DNA from: Ammonifex sp.
GTDB lineage: Bacteria; Bacillota; Desulfotomaculia; Desulfotomaculales; Ammonificaceae
Direction of reading: 5' to 3'
Assembly (NCBI GenBank): GCA_003604985.1
Contig: QZIW01000034.1
Coordinates: forward strand, 1-48,029
Length of the DNA stretch: 48,029 nucleotides
This document shows positions 25,157-33,729 of this stretch, piece after piece. A model generated the notes under the pieces. It was not told the DNA's origin, made no database searches, and saw nothing but the letters and a program-made list of their open reading frames with translations. The position numbers and the translations under genes were made by a program. Within the stretch, counting starts at the first letter, position 1. Every line of letters starts with the position of its first letter.

Positions 25157-26962
25157 CTATTTATTCACCGCTTCGGCGGCGACTCCTTCTACGGGAGCGT
25201 CCTCGGACTCAACGGCTACAGGTAGTTTAATCAAGAAAGTTGTGCCTTTTCCCTCTTCGCTGAGAACTTCTATCCTCCCCTGGTGATCCTCGATAATCCG
25301 GTAACTGATCGCCAGCCCCAACCCGGTACCTTCTTCCTTGGTGGTGAAAAAGGCTTCTCCCAACCGCGAAAAGTGCTCGGGGGCTATGCCCAGGCCGGTG
25401 TCGGTAACCTCCAGCCTGACCCACCCGGGCGTTGTGTCTGTTGAGAGCCGAACGGTAAGCTTGCCTCCGCCGGACATTGCTTGAAACGCATTAAGGATAA
25501 GGTTGTGAAGCACCTGCTTGATCTGTTCAGAATCAGCCATGACACTGGGGGTATCGGCTGCGCATTCGCTCACGATTTCAATCCCCTTGAGCACGGCCTG
25601 GTTCTCCACAACCAGGAGTATGTCCTTAACCACCCGGTCGAGCTTTACGGGCACAGGCCGAAACTCACCTGAACGCGCAAGGTACAGGAAGTTGCGGATT
25701 ATTTCGTTCACCCTGTCGATTTCGGAAAGGACCACATCCAGATATTCACGCTCCCGGTCCCCCGACGTCCCCCGTTTTTCGGCCAGAAGCTGGATGAAGC
25801 CCCTGACGGAGGTGAGAGGGTTCCTGATCTCGTGCAGCAGGCCGGCGGCAAGTTTACCCATCGCGGCCAGTTTCTCCGCCCTCTCCAGGGCGGCGGGCAA
25901 GCTCTTGTCGCCCTCGTAAACCTGCTCCTGGGGTAATGCCGCAGCGCGTATAAATTCCTGGTAGGCGATGTTGTACCGGTACGAAACCTCGCGGGAGAGG
26001 TAATCGGCTGCAGACTCCACCAACTGGCGCGCGGTAACCTTCTCTTTCCTTTGCATCAGGGCACGTGCGATCCCGGCATGTTCCCTGAGGAGCGGCACGC
26101 TTAATTTAAGCCGCTGCCCTATCTTTACCAACTCCCCGCTGAGGGGAATTTCGCCTACGCCGACCACAAGCGCCCCTAAAGGGTAGAGTACTTTGTGAAA
26201 CTCGAGGCAGACCGGGCAGGCGTAAAGGGTCAATCCCCCCGGACAGGGGAGCATCACCGTCCGGCGTTCAATCGCCGCCCGTACGCTGGCAAGCCACCGC
26301 GTGTACCGGCAGGGTGAAACGCCGCTGATACGCACCGGCGACTCGGCTACGGTGCGACAGTACGGGGTACCCAGGCATTCAAGCGGTACGAGCCACCGTT
26401 CCTTGGCCAGCCAGGGAGGGAACGAACTAACGGGGATAAAAGAGGCGGTTGTGTTTAGGAGGCTTGCCAGCAAGCGAACAAAGTTTCCCGTCACTTCGGG
26501 GTCAAGTCCCGTTATCCCGGTCACCTGAAAAGGCGGTAAAAACCCCTTCGTACCAAGGAACTGCTTCCAGGCGCCGCTTTTGGATTCCCCGTTTTCCTTG
26601 CGCTGCCTGAAGTATGCGTTTGCCCCGGCAACCCTGACCAAATTTTCAATTCGGGCAACGAACTCCTCTTCCTGGGACGGGTTGAGAAGGTCGTCCACCC
26701 ACGCCATTCTGACCGGCGGTTCCAACGGGCTTTCCTGGATCACCGCGACCAGTGCTCGCGTCTCTGCTTTCATCTCCCGGCATATGGACCAGTTGTCGGA
26801 CTGAGCCTGGTTTTTGTGCAAAATCACAACCCCGGGGTCTTTCTCCCGCAGCGCCGCCCCCAACCCGGTTTCATCCACAAAGGAAAGCGGGAGTTTACTT
26901 AACGGCTGACGCCACGTCTCTTTACCGTCCGAAATCACCAGGACCTGTTCCTTTAAAAACAC
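25157..26962 (-). CDS. Sensor histidine kinase with pseudo-receiver and Cys-rich PocR-like input
   Basis: 601 residues, no membrane segments. Residues 1-112 look like a degenerate receiver domain: the strand that should hold the phospho-Asp reads VVILHKNQ. Residues about 170-300 are Cys-rich (Cys196, 202, 218, 240, 249, 252), with CPVCLEFHKVLYPLG resembling PocR sensory domains. The transmitter is intact: H-box GLLHEIRNPLTSVRGF (His377), N-box NLILNAFQAM, G-boxes DTGLGIAP and GTGLGLAIS. The transmitter resembles KinB/NtrB kinases that feed the Spo0A phosphorelay; no response regulator is adjacent. GTG start with GGAGGGG; 20 bp after the amidase gene. Confidence 0.85.
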   Translation of the reverse strand: MFLKEQVLVISDGKETWRQPLSKLPLSFVDETGLGAALREKDPGVVILHKNQAQSDNWSICREMKAETRALVAVIQESPLEPPVRMAWVDDLLNPSQEEEFVARIENLVRVAGANAYFRQRKENGESKSGAWKQFLGTKGFLPPFQVTGITGLDPEVTGNFVRLLASLLNTTASFIPVSSFPPWLAKERWLVPLECLGTPYCRTVAESPVRISGVSPCRYTRWLASVRAAIERRTVMLPCPGGLTLYACPVCLEFHKVLYPLGALVVGVGEIPLSGELVKIGQRLKLSVPLLREHAGIARALMQRKEKVTARQLVESAADYLSREVSYRYNIAYQEFIRAAALPQEQVYEGDKSLPAALERAEKLAAMGKLAAGLLHEIRNPLTSVRGFIQLLAEKRGTSGDREREYLDVVLSEIDRVNEIIRNFLYLARSGEFRPVPVKLDRVVKDILLVVENQAVLKGIEIVSECAADTPSVMADSEQIKQVLHNLILNAFQAMSGGGKLTVRLSTDTTPGWVRLEVTDTGLGIAPEHFSRLGEAFFTTKEEGTGLGLAISYRIIEDHQGRIEVLSEEGKGTTFLIKLPVAVESEDAPVEGVAAEAVNK

Positions 26963-26982
26963 TGGGCCCCTCCGTCACCTTA

Positions 26983-28830
26983 CTATTGACTTTGGCTGAA
27001 AAACGCCTCCAACCCTTCGATAATGCCCTTGGCCGTAGCCTGGCGGAACCACTCCTGGCTTAGAAGGCCTTCCTCTTCCCGGTTGGAAACAAAAGCCGTC
27101 TCTATCAGCGCAGCAGGCATCGCTGCTGTCCGCAACACCACAAAGTTCGCGGTGTAAAGTCCTAAATCCTTCCTGCCCAAATTTCTGACCAGCCCTGCCT
27201 GCAGGCACTGCGCCAGGAACTCCCGTTCCGTTCTCTGGAGCCCCAGCACCGGGTCGCTGAGCGGAGCGTACCAATAGGTGCTTGTTCCCTGCTGCTGCGT
27301 GGACCGCTCGCTGGCGTTGGCATGAATGGAAACGAAAGCAGAGGCGTCCAAAGAGTTTGCTTTCGCCGTCCGGGCATATAGGTCAACGTACTCGTCCGTT
27401 TCACGGGTGAGCCAGACCCTTGCGCCGCGGCCTCTCAGTTCTTGTGCGGCCAGATGTGCTACTGCCAGGTTAAACTCCTTTTCTTCCAAGCCGCCTGCCC
27501 CTAATGCTCCGGTCTCACGCCCGCCGTGCCCGGGGTCCAATACGATGGTTTTGCCCGCCACCGCGTAAGTTGAACTCGGTCTCAACCGCAGCCTCAAAGC
27601 CTGCCTGTCCGGAGAGACGTCCGCCTGCCAGTAGACGTTTTCAGCCGCCGTTTTTAAAGCGAGAACCACCCGCGCCACGGGCGGGTTTTCCTGCAGCCAG
27701 CCTACCCGAACCGAAGAAACCAGGTCCGATCCGACGGTTAGAGGTCCGGGCAGTTCTCCTGAGGGCAATTCGCTAACGTCAACCAGCAGCAGGCTCGGGT
27801 CAATCATCCTTTGAATTTTGGGCAAAACAGGCCGACAAAAACTAATGATAAATTCCGTCCCGCCTCCGGTATTTTCCCAGTTGATCACCACCGGCGCCCC
27901 GGTATTTTCACCGCGGCTGACCGGAAATGGTTCCTGGGAAAAGACCGGTACCTGACCTTGCGCCTCCGGTTCGGTCAACACCTCCGGCCCCTCCAGGGGG
28001 GCAGGTTTTTCAGGCAGCGAAGTCACCGGCTCGCCTACATCTTTCGTTAAATCGGGAGCCGCTACCGGTTCAGCGTTTATTTTTACCAGCCACCCGGCTA
28101 TCCAGCAGAGCTCACCGCCGGCGAGGCGCACCCGGTACCAGTCGCCGGACTGCCCAGCAACCGCAAGCAGCGTTCCCCTGGGGACCTGTCCCGTCCGCGG
28201 GTAATCAGTTCCCGGCCCACTGCGCAGGTTTACCAAATCCCCCGTTACAGCCACCGACACCGCCGCTGATCCGGAACGGCTGGTGTTGCCGTCGGACCGT
28301 TTTTCCCCAGGCTTTACCAGCCACCCGGCTATCCAGCAGAGCTTACCGCCGGCGAGGCGCACCCGGTACCAGTCGCCGGACTTTCCTATAATCGTGAGCA
28401 ATGTCCCTCTGGCGACCTGTCCTGTCTTCGGGTAATCGCTTCCGGGACCGTCACGCAGATTGACCACATCGCCCGTCACGATAAGGGACGCCGGCGCTGA
28501 ACCGGAAGAACCGGCTGCGGCACCGCTGGACAGGCTCTTTTCCGGCTTTACCAGCCACCCGGCCAGCCAACCGATCTTGCCGCCGGCGAAGCGGACCCGC
28601 AACCAATCACCGGAACGGCCGATAACTGTCGCCGGAGTACCCCGGGGGATTTCAGTGAGCACTTTGTACCCGTTACCCGGCCCGCTCCGGACGTTCACAG
28701 AAGCCCGGTCTACAACCACTGTCTCCGCGGCACTTACCGCAGGACGGACAAGGAATAGAAAGCACAAGAGACCCAAAACCACCGTGGTGGTTATTGTTTT
28801 TCCGGCGTGTTGCAAGCGACGGCCCCCCAT
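26983..28830 (-). CDS. N-acetylmuramoyl-L-alanine amidase, 3x SH3b + AMIN + Amidase_3
   Basis: Secreted autolysin that cleaves the glycan-peptide amide bond. Domains in order over 615 residues: signal peptide (hydrophobic LGLLCFLFLV, Ala-rich cleavage zone near 34); three bacterial SH3 domains (about 35-95, 110-170, 190-250), the last two almost identical; an AMIN domain (about 310-420); and a zinc Amidase_3 domain with LDPGHGG, Glu in LEEKEFNLA, SIHANA and ALIETAF. The ribosome binding site is weak. A near-perfect SigH-type promoter is 22-50 bp upstream. First gene of a unit with the kinase and probably murI. Confidence 0.93.
   Translation of the reverse strand: MGGRRLQHAGKTITTTVVLGLLCFLFLVRPAVSAAETVVVDRASVNVRSGPGNGYKVLTEIPRGTPATVIGRSGDWLRVRFAGGKIGWLAGWLVKPEKSLSSGAAAGSSGSAPASLIVTGDVVNLRDGPGSDYPKTGQVARGTLLTIIGKSGDWYRVRLAGGKLCWIAGWLVKPGEKRSDGNTSRSGSAAVSVAVTGDLVNLRSGPGTDYPRTGQVPRGTLLAVAGQSGDWYRVRLAGGELCWIAGWLVKINAEPVAAPDLTKDVGEPVTSLPEKPAPLEGPEVLTEPEAQGQVPVFSQEPFPVSRGENTGAPVVINWENTGGGTEFIISFCRPVLPKIQRMIDPSLLLVDVSELPSGELPGPLTVGSDLVSSVRVGWLQENPPVARVVLALKTAAENVYWQADVSPDRQALRLRLRPSSTYAVAGKTIVLDPGHGGRETGALGAGGLEEKEFNLAVAHLAAQELRGRGARVWLTRETDEYVDLYARTAKANSLDASAFVSIHANASERSTQQQGTSTYWYAPLSDPVLGLQRTEREFLAQCLQAGLVRNLGRKDLGLYTANFVVLRTAAMPAALIETAFVSNREEEGLLSQEWFRQATAKGIIEGLEAFFSQSQ
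28082..28383. repeat. Near-identical duplicated SH3b-coding segment
   Basis: About 70 bp at 28082-28152 and 28313-28383 differ at only one internal position, with a period of 231 bp (77 codons). The third SH3b copy at about 28547 is clearly more diverged. Confidence 0.9.
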
Positions 28831-28851
28831 AAATCATCAGCCCTCGGTTAT

Positions 28852-28880
28852 ATATTCGTCACATTTCGTCAAAATCCTCC
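28852..28880 (-). promoter_or_regulatory. SigH-type promoter of the amidase-kinase operon
   Basis: Minus-strand GGAGGATTT, 11-bp spacer, GACGAATAT matches the Bacillus SigH consensus RNAGGAWWW-N11/12-RNNGAATWW at every position. The -10 ends 22 bp before the amidase ATG. No good sigma-A promoter was seen in the same gap. Confidence 0.65.
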
Positions 28881-29265
28881 CAGGGTTGGGGGGAAATTGC
28901 TTGAAAAGTTAATAATGTGGAAAAAGAGGGTGGTTTCCCCTTGTAACAACCACTCCCGTTGCTTCCGGGAGAGTGTTGTAAAACTCCAAAACCGCAAGAA
29001 ATAAGTTCATCCCGCTGTGAAAGGTAAACACTCTCGGAGGCCGTGAAAAACAGACGTCGGTCTTCGGATGTCGGACGTTGGAAAGAAAATCGTTTTCTTG
29101 GGTTTTTACTACTGACGACCGACGACTGACGACCGACAACTGTTATGTCAAGCGTAGTTTCGCAGCGGCCTCCCGGGGGAACGTGATCCCAACTGGAATT
29201 ACCTGTAGAATTTGGACCGCATAACTTGTGGTCATGCAACCGTACACTACGAAGGATGAGGAGGG
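28881..29265. other. Intergenic region, amidase / L,D-transpeptidase
   Basis: Long gap between divergent wall genes. It holds the stem-loop ACAACCACTC / GAGTGTTGT near 28960, inverted repeat copy C (29053-29142), and the L,D-transpeptidase ribosome binding site. ORF-track entries here are shadows with no ribosome binding site support. No RNA gene recognised. Confidence 0.6.
29053..29142. repeat. Imperfect inverted repeat, copy C (dispersed family)
   Basis: The left arm of GTCGGTCTTCGGATGTCGG type meets a right arm built of GACGACCGAC units, around a centre GAAAGAAAA-tcg-TTTTCTT. Same architecture as copies A, B and D. Confidence 0.65.
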
Positions 29266-30072
29266 GTGACTCTGTTTGTCGCACTGCTTGCTCTCCTGTT
29301 GATTGTTTTTCCGTTCCCGGCCTCAGCGAGCCCACAACCGCTGCCGGTCACGCATCATATTTTTGCAGACGATGGAGGCCGGGACCCGGTGCCGGCGGGC
29401 GTGATTCCGGGCTTAAGGTCCTTAGCGGAAAGCGTTTCCCGCATACGGACACAGAATTTATTCCAGGTGTTCACCGCCCGGTGGCTGCCGGCTTTAACCC
29501 AAGAGCAGGAGACCTGCCCGGCAACGATACTCATTGACGTTCACCGCCGCAAACTCCTGCTTTTCAGCGACACCCGGCTCAAGGGCTCCTACCCCGTCTG
29601 CGTGGGTAAGCCAAAAACGCCCACTCCGGTCGGCAACTGGCAGATCAGCCGTAAAGCGTTGGACTGGGGCGACGGCTTCGGCACCAGGTGGATAGGTCTT
29701 AACGTCCCGTGGGGTATCTACGGTATACACGGGACCAACAAACCCTGGTCCATCGGTCGCTATGAGAGCGGCGGCTGCATCAGGATGTTCAACTGGGACG
29801 TCGAGGCTGTTTACCCCCAGGTGCGCCCCGGAACACCGGTGATTATCGTCGGCGACATCCTCCGGGGGCGTACAATAAGACAGGGAGACAACGGCTGCGA
29901 CGTGATCGAAGTGCAGCGAGTACTGAACCGCCTTGGTTTTTACGAGGGGTCGATCGACGGACGGTTCCAGGCGAAGACAATCGCCGCCGTCAGGGAGTTC
30001 AGGAAGGCCCACGGGCTGCCCCTCCTTGACGACGCCGTTGACGATGATGTGTACCGTTTGCTCGGGCTTTAA
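29266..30072 (+). CDS. Secreted L,D-transpeptidase (YkuD) with peptidoglycan-binding domain
   Basis: Cross-links or modifies peptidoglycan. The 268 residues comprise a signal peptide (LFVALLALLLIVFPFPASA), a linker, a YkuD catalytic domain (about 85-200) with HGTNKPWSIGRYESGGCIRM containing the His and Cys nucleophile, and a C-terminal PG_binding_1 domain (VIEVQRVLNRLGFYEGSIDG). The GTG start has AAGGA nine bases upstream, but GGAGG overlaps it, so a CTG two codons on is possible. It is divergent from the amidase operon, making a wall-remodelling locus; in spore formers YkuD enzymes can act in the coat/cortex. Confidence 0.92.
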   Translation: MTLFVALLALLLIVFPFPASASPQPLPVTHHIFADDGGRDPVPAGVIPGLRSLAESVSRIRTQNLFQVFTARWLPALTQEQETCPATILIDVHRRKLLLFSDTRLKGSYPVCVGKPKTPTPVGNWQISRKALDWGDGFGTRWIGLNVPWGIYGIHGTNKPWSIGRYESGGCIRMFNWDVEAVYPQVRPGTPVIIVGDILRGRTIRQGDNGCDVIEVQRVLNRLGFYEGSIDGRFQAKTIAAVREFRKAHGLPLLDDAVDDDVYRLLGL

Positions 30073-30157
30073 GGTTATACCAGGGGGGCCTGTTTTTCCT
30101 TGCGCGTGAGGGGTGCCTGGGTTAAAGCTTAAGGGGGCTTTCTTGGGCGAGGGTGTT

Positions 30158-31072
30158 TCAGTCCTTCGGTGCGCTGTTTAAGACCCTAATGGAGGGCTTA
30201 AGCCCGATCTTTTCGATAAGGTCGAGGTAATCTTCGGGAGTTGCGTCTTCCCATTTTTTATTTAAAAGCGCCAAAAATACCGCTTCCATCACATTGGTAC
30301 CGAAAGACCGTCCCGCGAGTTCCGGTGTGGTTGTAACCAGGAGTCTGGCGCCACGTTCTCTGAGAACGGCCTCGTCTTGCTTGGTGGTGGTATTGGTAAG
30401 TACGACTTTACCGGCGATTGACGCCGGCAGGTATCTCCTTATGTAGTGAAAGTCGCCGGCAATCACTTCCGCCCACTCATAATAACGCCCATACTTGGTC
30501 TTTTCTTTTTCCTGTTTTTGTCCCGTAGGGTAAAGCATCTTGAACGAGAGCCTCCCCAAAACGGGGAGAATGATCGCCGCCAGTACCGCAACGGTGCTCA
30601 GGCTTCGGATTGGAATCGGAATTCCCAGGGCGAAGATCAGGTCGCCGAAAACCACCTCGGCGCCGTTTTGCACCAGGGCTTCCGCCATGCCGAAGCGGTC
30701 GACCGCGCTCACCAACAGCACCCGCTGACCCCGCTTTAAGACCCCCTCCCGGAAAAGCTGGTCGACCACCTGTCTTTCCAGGGTGTTCTTCAAGCCGGAG
30801 CCGTCGCAGGCGGGGGTCGTTTTTAAGACGTGCAGGAGCTTCAAACCGTCTTTTACAGGGTACCGCCTGTTGCGGGCTACCAGGTAAACGTCGATCCCAC
30901 CCAGACCGACGGCGTCAATTTTCCCGTCCAGTTCCTGAAGCAGAGCCAGCGCTTTTTCCAAATCGCCGTCGGTCCCGCGGCGGCTGATTTCAACCGTCTG
31001 GCCGAGGATTTCCACGTTTACCGTGTGGTCGCGCTTGGCAGAACCCAGACTGACGCTTACAACTCTTTTCAA
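30158..31072 (-). CDS. Conserved protein of the family often labelled quinate 5-dehydrogenase
   Basis: 304 residues. I recognise the family from anaerobic Firmicutes where it is annotated quinate 5-dehydrogenase, but I see no convincing Rossmann GxGxxG or shikimate-dehydrogenase Lys/Asp pair. Visible features are MKRVVSVSLGS, a GIDVYLVA segment, one hydrophobic stretch (TVAVLAAIILPVLG, about 160-180) that may be a membrane helix, and a C-terminal DLIEKIGLKPSIRVL. The TTG start has GGAGG nine bases upstream. It lies 88 bp after the cyclase gene. Function unknown. Confidence 0.7.
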   Translation of the reverse strand: MKRVVSVSLGSAKRDHTVNVEILGQTVEISRRGTDGDLEKALALLQELDGKIDAVGLGGIDVYLVARNRRYPVKDGLKLLHVLKTTPACDGSGLKNTLERQVVDQLFREGVLKRGQRVLLVSAVDRFGMAEALVQNGAEVVFGDLIFALGIPIPIRSLSTVAVLAAIILPVLGRLSFKMLYPTGQKQEKEKTKYGRYYEWAEVIAGDFHYIRRYLPASIAGKVVLTNTTTKQDEAVLRERGARLLVTTTPELAGRSFGTNVMEAVFLALLNKKWEDATPEDYLDLIEKIGLKPSIRVLNSAPKD

Positions 31073-31160
31073 GGCCGCCTCCGGAAATTATCCAAAAACT
31101 TCCCATCATTTTAGCCCAAAGCAATCCAAAAGGCAAGGTGCGGAAGCGCCCGCACCTTCG

Positions 31161-31796
31161 CTAACCGTCGATTATGGCCACGGCCCTCACGGGCGAACCT
31201 TCCGCTTTTTGGAGCTTGAGGGGAAAACAGCAAAATGTGAATTCCCTCCCCAACAAGCAGCTCAAATTACAGAGGTTCTCCACAATTATGATTCCTTTCG
31301 CCAATAATATCCGGTGGACGGGGAACCCCCCGGAGTGCGGCACGTCAACCGAAGGCGCATCGACACCCAGGCCGTACAGGTCAAAGTCGCCCACCCACCG
31401 GGCCCCGTCCGGCGACAGCACCGGAAACCCACCATGATACGCCTCTCTGCCCCACAGCCGGCTCCAGCCCGTATGCAGAATCACAAACCGGCTATCGCTG
31501 ATCGCCCGGCGGTACGGCTCCAGGTGCTCAGGGGTTATGACCTCCGCGCGGGTGAAATCCAAAACTACGGCTCTGCCGCAAAAGTTCTCGATCGGCACGG
31601 TATCCAAAGTTTGGCCCCGGGGGAAAATGTGGGCCGGGGCGTCCAGGTGGGTGCCGGCATGCGAAGAAAGGCGCAGGGTCCGTTCCCTGAAACCGTGCCG
31701 CTTAATCGTAGCGGCGGCGGTAAATGCCGGCGGCTCGGTGCCCGGATATACCGGCATACCCGGTGATATTGGGTGGCTTAAATCAATTACTCTCAC
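31161..31796 (-). CDS. Cyclase-family (kynurenine formamidase-like) metal hydrolase
   Basis: Starts at GTG 31796 to give MRVIDLSHPI and 211 residues, the normal family size; the track start at 31850 would add a tail overlapping the upstream gene. The metal-binding signature HAGTHLDAPAHIF is intact, with further His/Asp downstream (GLGVDAPSVDVP). Family members hydrolyse N-formylkynurenine, isatin or related amides. There is no tryptophan catabolism gene nearby, so the substrate is open. It is 29 bp after the methyltransferase gene, likely co-transcribed. Confidence 0.85.
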   Translation of the reverse strand: MRVIDLSHPISPGMPVYPGTEPPAFTAAATIKRHGFRERTLRLSSHAGTHLDAPAHIFPRGQTLDTVPIENFCGRAVVLDFTRAEVITPEHLEPYRRAISDSRFVILHTGWSRLWGREAYHGGFPVLSPDGARWVGDFDLYGLGVDAPSVDVPHSGGFPVHRILLAKGIIIVENLCNLSCLLGREFTFCCFPLKLQKAEGSPVRAVAIIDG

Positions 31797-31825
31797 TTTT
31801 TCACCCGGCAAGTTCACAAACCAGT

Positions 31826-33001
31826 TTAAAACACCTGGAAGACGCCGCATTTGAGGTAGTAAGTTTCAGGCACCTCGGGCAGCACCGGATGATCACGCGC
31901 CTGGCGGCGGAGTTCAACAAGGCGCAAAGTACGGCGGGCGTCGCGGGCAGCGGCGGCAATGGTCTCCAAAAAAAGCGCCTCGCCCAGGTGGTAGGAACAG
32001 GAACAGGTCGCCAGGTAACCGCCCGGCACAAGCAGCTTAAGGGCGCGCAGGTTGATTTCCTTATACCCGCGAACGGCTCCCGCCAGTGCTTGCTTTGATT
32101 TGGTGAAGGCCGGCGGGTCAAGTACGACCAGGTCGAATTGCTCCCCTGAATCCGCAAGACCCCTGAGTTCGTCAAAGGAGTTGGCTTCGCGAAAGGTGCA
32201 ACGGCCGGCCACCTCATTAAGCAACGCGTTCTGTGCGGCAAGTTCAAGGGCCGCCCCGGAAGAATCAACGGCCAGGACGGAACCCGCGCCCGCACGGGCG
32301 GTGCTGACGGCAAACCCTCCGGTGTAGCAGAAACAATCAAGGACCCGTGCTCCGGCAGCAAGTTCGGCTACCGCTTTTCTGTTTTCGCGTTGATCGAGGA
32401 AAAATCCTGTTTTCTGCCCGGCGTGGAGGTCTACCCGGTACCGGACCCCGTTTTCGCTTACTACCGTAAACTTCGGCACCTCGCCGTAAAGCGGTCCGGA
32501 AAAGGGCTGCAGACCTTCGCGCGCACGGACGCCGGCGTCACTGCGCTCGTAGATGCCCTCGGGGGTAAACATCTCTATCAGGAGTTCTATGACCGTTTGC
32601 TTAAAACGCTCCATTCCCAAAGCCAAAAACTGCACCACGAGGTAATTTCCGTAGCGGTCCACCACAAGCGCGGGGAGGAAATCTGCTTCGGCGTTGACAA
32701 GCCGGTAAGCGGTGGTATCTTTCACGACCTTTTTGCGGTAAGCGGCCGCGGCTTCGAGCCGCCGGCGGAAGAACTCCCGGTCGATGGCCTCATCCCGGCG
32801 TCGGGTTAGAAGCCGGGCGAAGATTTGCGAAGACGGGTTGGCATAGCCACGGCCCAAGAACCGGCCCCGCGCGTCGCAAACCTCAAGGACATCTCCTGCC
32901 GCAAACTCCCCCTCGACCTCTCCCACTTGGGTAAAGTACACCCAGGGGTGGCCGGAAAGCAGTCTTTTTTCCCTGCCCGGCAACAGAATTACCCTGGCCA
33001 T
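31826..33001 (-). CDS. Class I SAM-dependent rRNA methyltransferase, RlmI family
   Basis: Probably methylates a cytosine (m5C) of 23S rRNA, by family. From the ATG at 33001 (AGGAGGGG four bases upstream) it is 391 residues; the track's 73 extra residues are spurious. An N-terminal PUA domain (ARVILLPGREKRLLSGHPWVY, DVLEVCDARGRFLGRGYAN) precedes a Rossmann methyltransferase with SAM motif LDCFCYTGGFAV, catalytic-region LDPPAF and a Cys-rich TCSCSYH loop. It leads a two-gene unit with the cyclase. Confidence 0.92.
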   Translation of the reverse strand: MARVILLPGREKRLLSGHPWVYFTQVGEVEGEFAAGDVLEVCDARGRFLGRGYANPSSQIFARLLTRRRDEAIDREFFRRRLEAAAAYRKKVVKDTTAYRLVNAEADFLPALVVDRYGNYLVVQFLALGMERFKQTVIELLIEMFTPEGIYERSDAGVRAREGLQPFSGPLYGEVPKFTVVSENGVRYRVDLHAGQKTGFFLDQRENRKAVAELAAGARVLDCFCYTGGFAVSTARAGAGSVLAVDSSGAALELAAQNALLNEVAGRCTFREANSFDELRGLADSGEQFDLVVLDPPAFTKSKQALAGAVRGYKEINLRALKLLVPGGYLATCSCSYHLGEALFLETIAAAARDARRTLRLVELRRQARDHPVLPEVPETYYLKCGVFQVF

Positions 33002-33196
33002 AAAACCCCTCCTAACTATAGCTTCTCGGCGGCAAGCAAAGTACCTTTCCCCTATCTTTGCGCAACCATGAGCGTGGTATGAAAGCAAAAACGTGGTGGC
33101 CGGCAAATCTGCAATTTCCCGGGCCTGCGGCGGGCGACCCGGGATATTTTGCACCGCGGAGGTGCAGACTAAGCCAACGAGGAGGGAATCAAAAAA

Positions 33197-33430
33197 ATGA
33201 GTTGTTCGGCGTTGCGTCACCGTTTCGAGGAGGAAAAACAGAAAGGAATCACCTTTGAACGAGCCCTTGAGGTTTACACCGACGTGGAAGGCTCCGTCTC
33301 AGCACACCGGGTGGAAGTGGAAGAACTCCGGCGCCAAGGTGCCGCACTTGAAGAGATAAGACATCTGGAGGCTCACATTGCGGACGGTGAACGCCTCCTC
33401 GACGAAATCAAAAGCCTTAACCTGAGTTGA
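33197..33430 (+). CDS. Small helical protein, unrecognised
   Basis: 77 residues, highly charged and predicted almost entirely alpha-helical (heptad-like EVEELRRQGAALEEIRHLEAHI). No family recognised. The ATG start has GGAGGG eight bases upstream, a strong signal for so short a gene. The roughly 195-bp leader holds two compact hairpins (CCCGGG arms and TGCACC / GGTGCA). Divergent from the RlmI-type gene. Confidence 0.65.
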   Translation: MSCSALRHRFEEEKQKGITFERALEVYTDVEGSVSAHRVEVEELRRQGAALEEIRHLEAHIADGERLLDEIKSLNLS

Positions 33431-33729
33431 GTTCCAGTCTCTTACAGCATTTGCACCTCTGAACTAAGAGCTGTAGGAACAGCGTTTTCCCTTTTCTTAG
33501 GGGTTGTTTCCCCCTTCGGGTTAACATCTAAGCCCCTTGTTGCTTCTGTGTGTCCGCAAACCGGGGAGAAAACCAAGCCGTTTAGCTTCGTGATGTCTCC
33601 TCTTATCTCTGAATTCCCGTTCCTCTTTGACGACCGGTACTCCAACCGCTCCCCTGCTTTCTCACCCGTTCCCTACTGCTCCTTACCCCGTTCCCCCCCA
33701 ACCTCTAACCTCCCGCATCCCACTTCCAT
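33431..33729. other. Intergenic region with half-copy of the dispersed repeat
   Basis: No gene seen. From about 33609 to 33726 the plus strand carries GAATTCCCGTTCCTC, GACGACCGG, and CCAACCTCTAACCTCCC units like the right arms of copies A-D, without a clear left arm (copy E, probably decayed). Confidence 0.5.

Noticed and set aside
28859-29335. 158-residue minus-strand ORF between the amidase and L,D-transpeptidase genes
   Set aside because: Runs through inverted repeat copy C and the start of the transpeptidase gene; no ribosome binding site.
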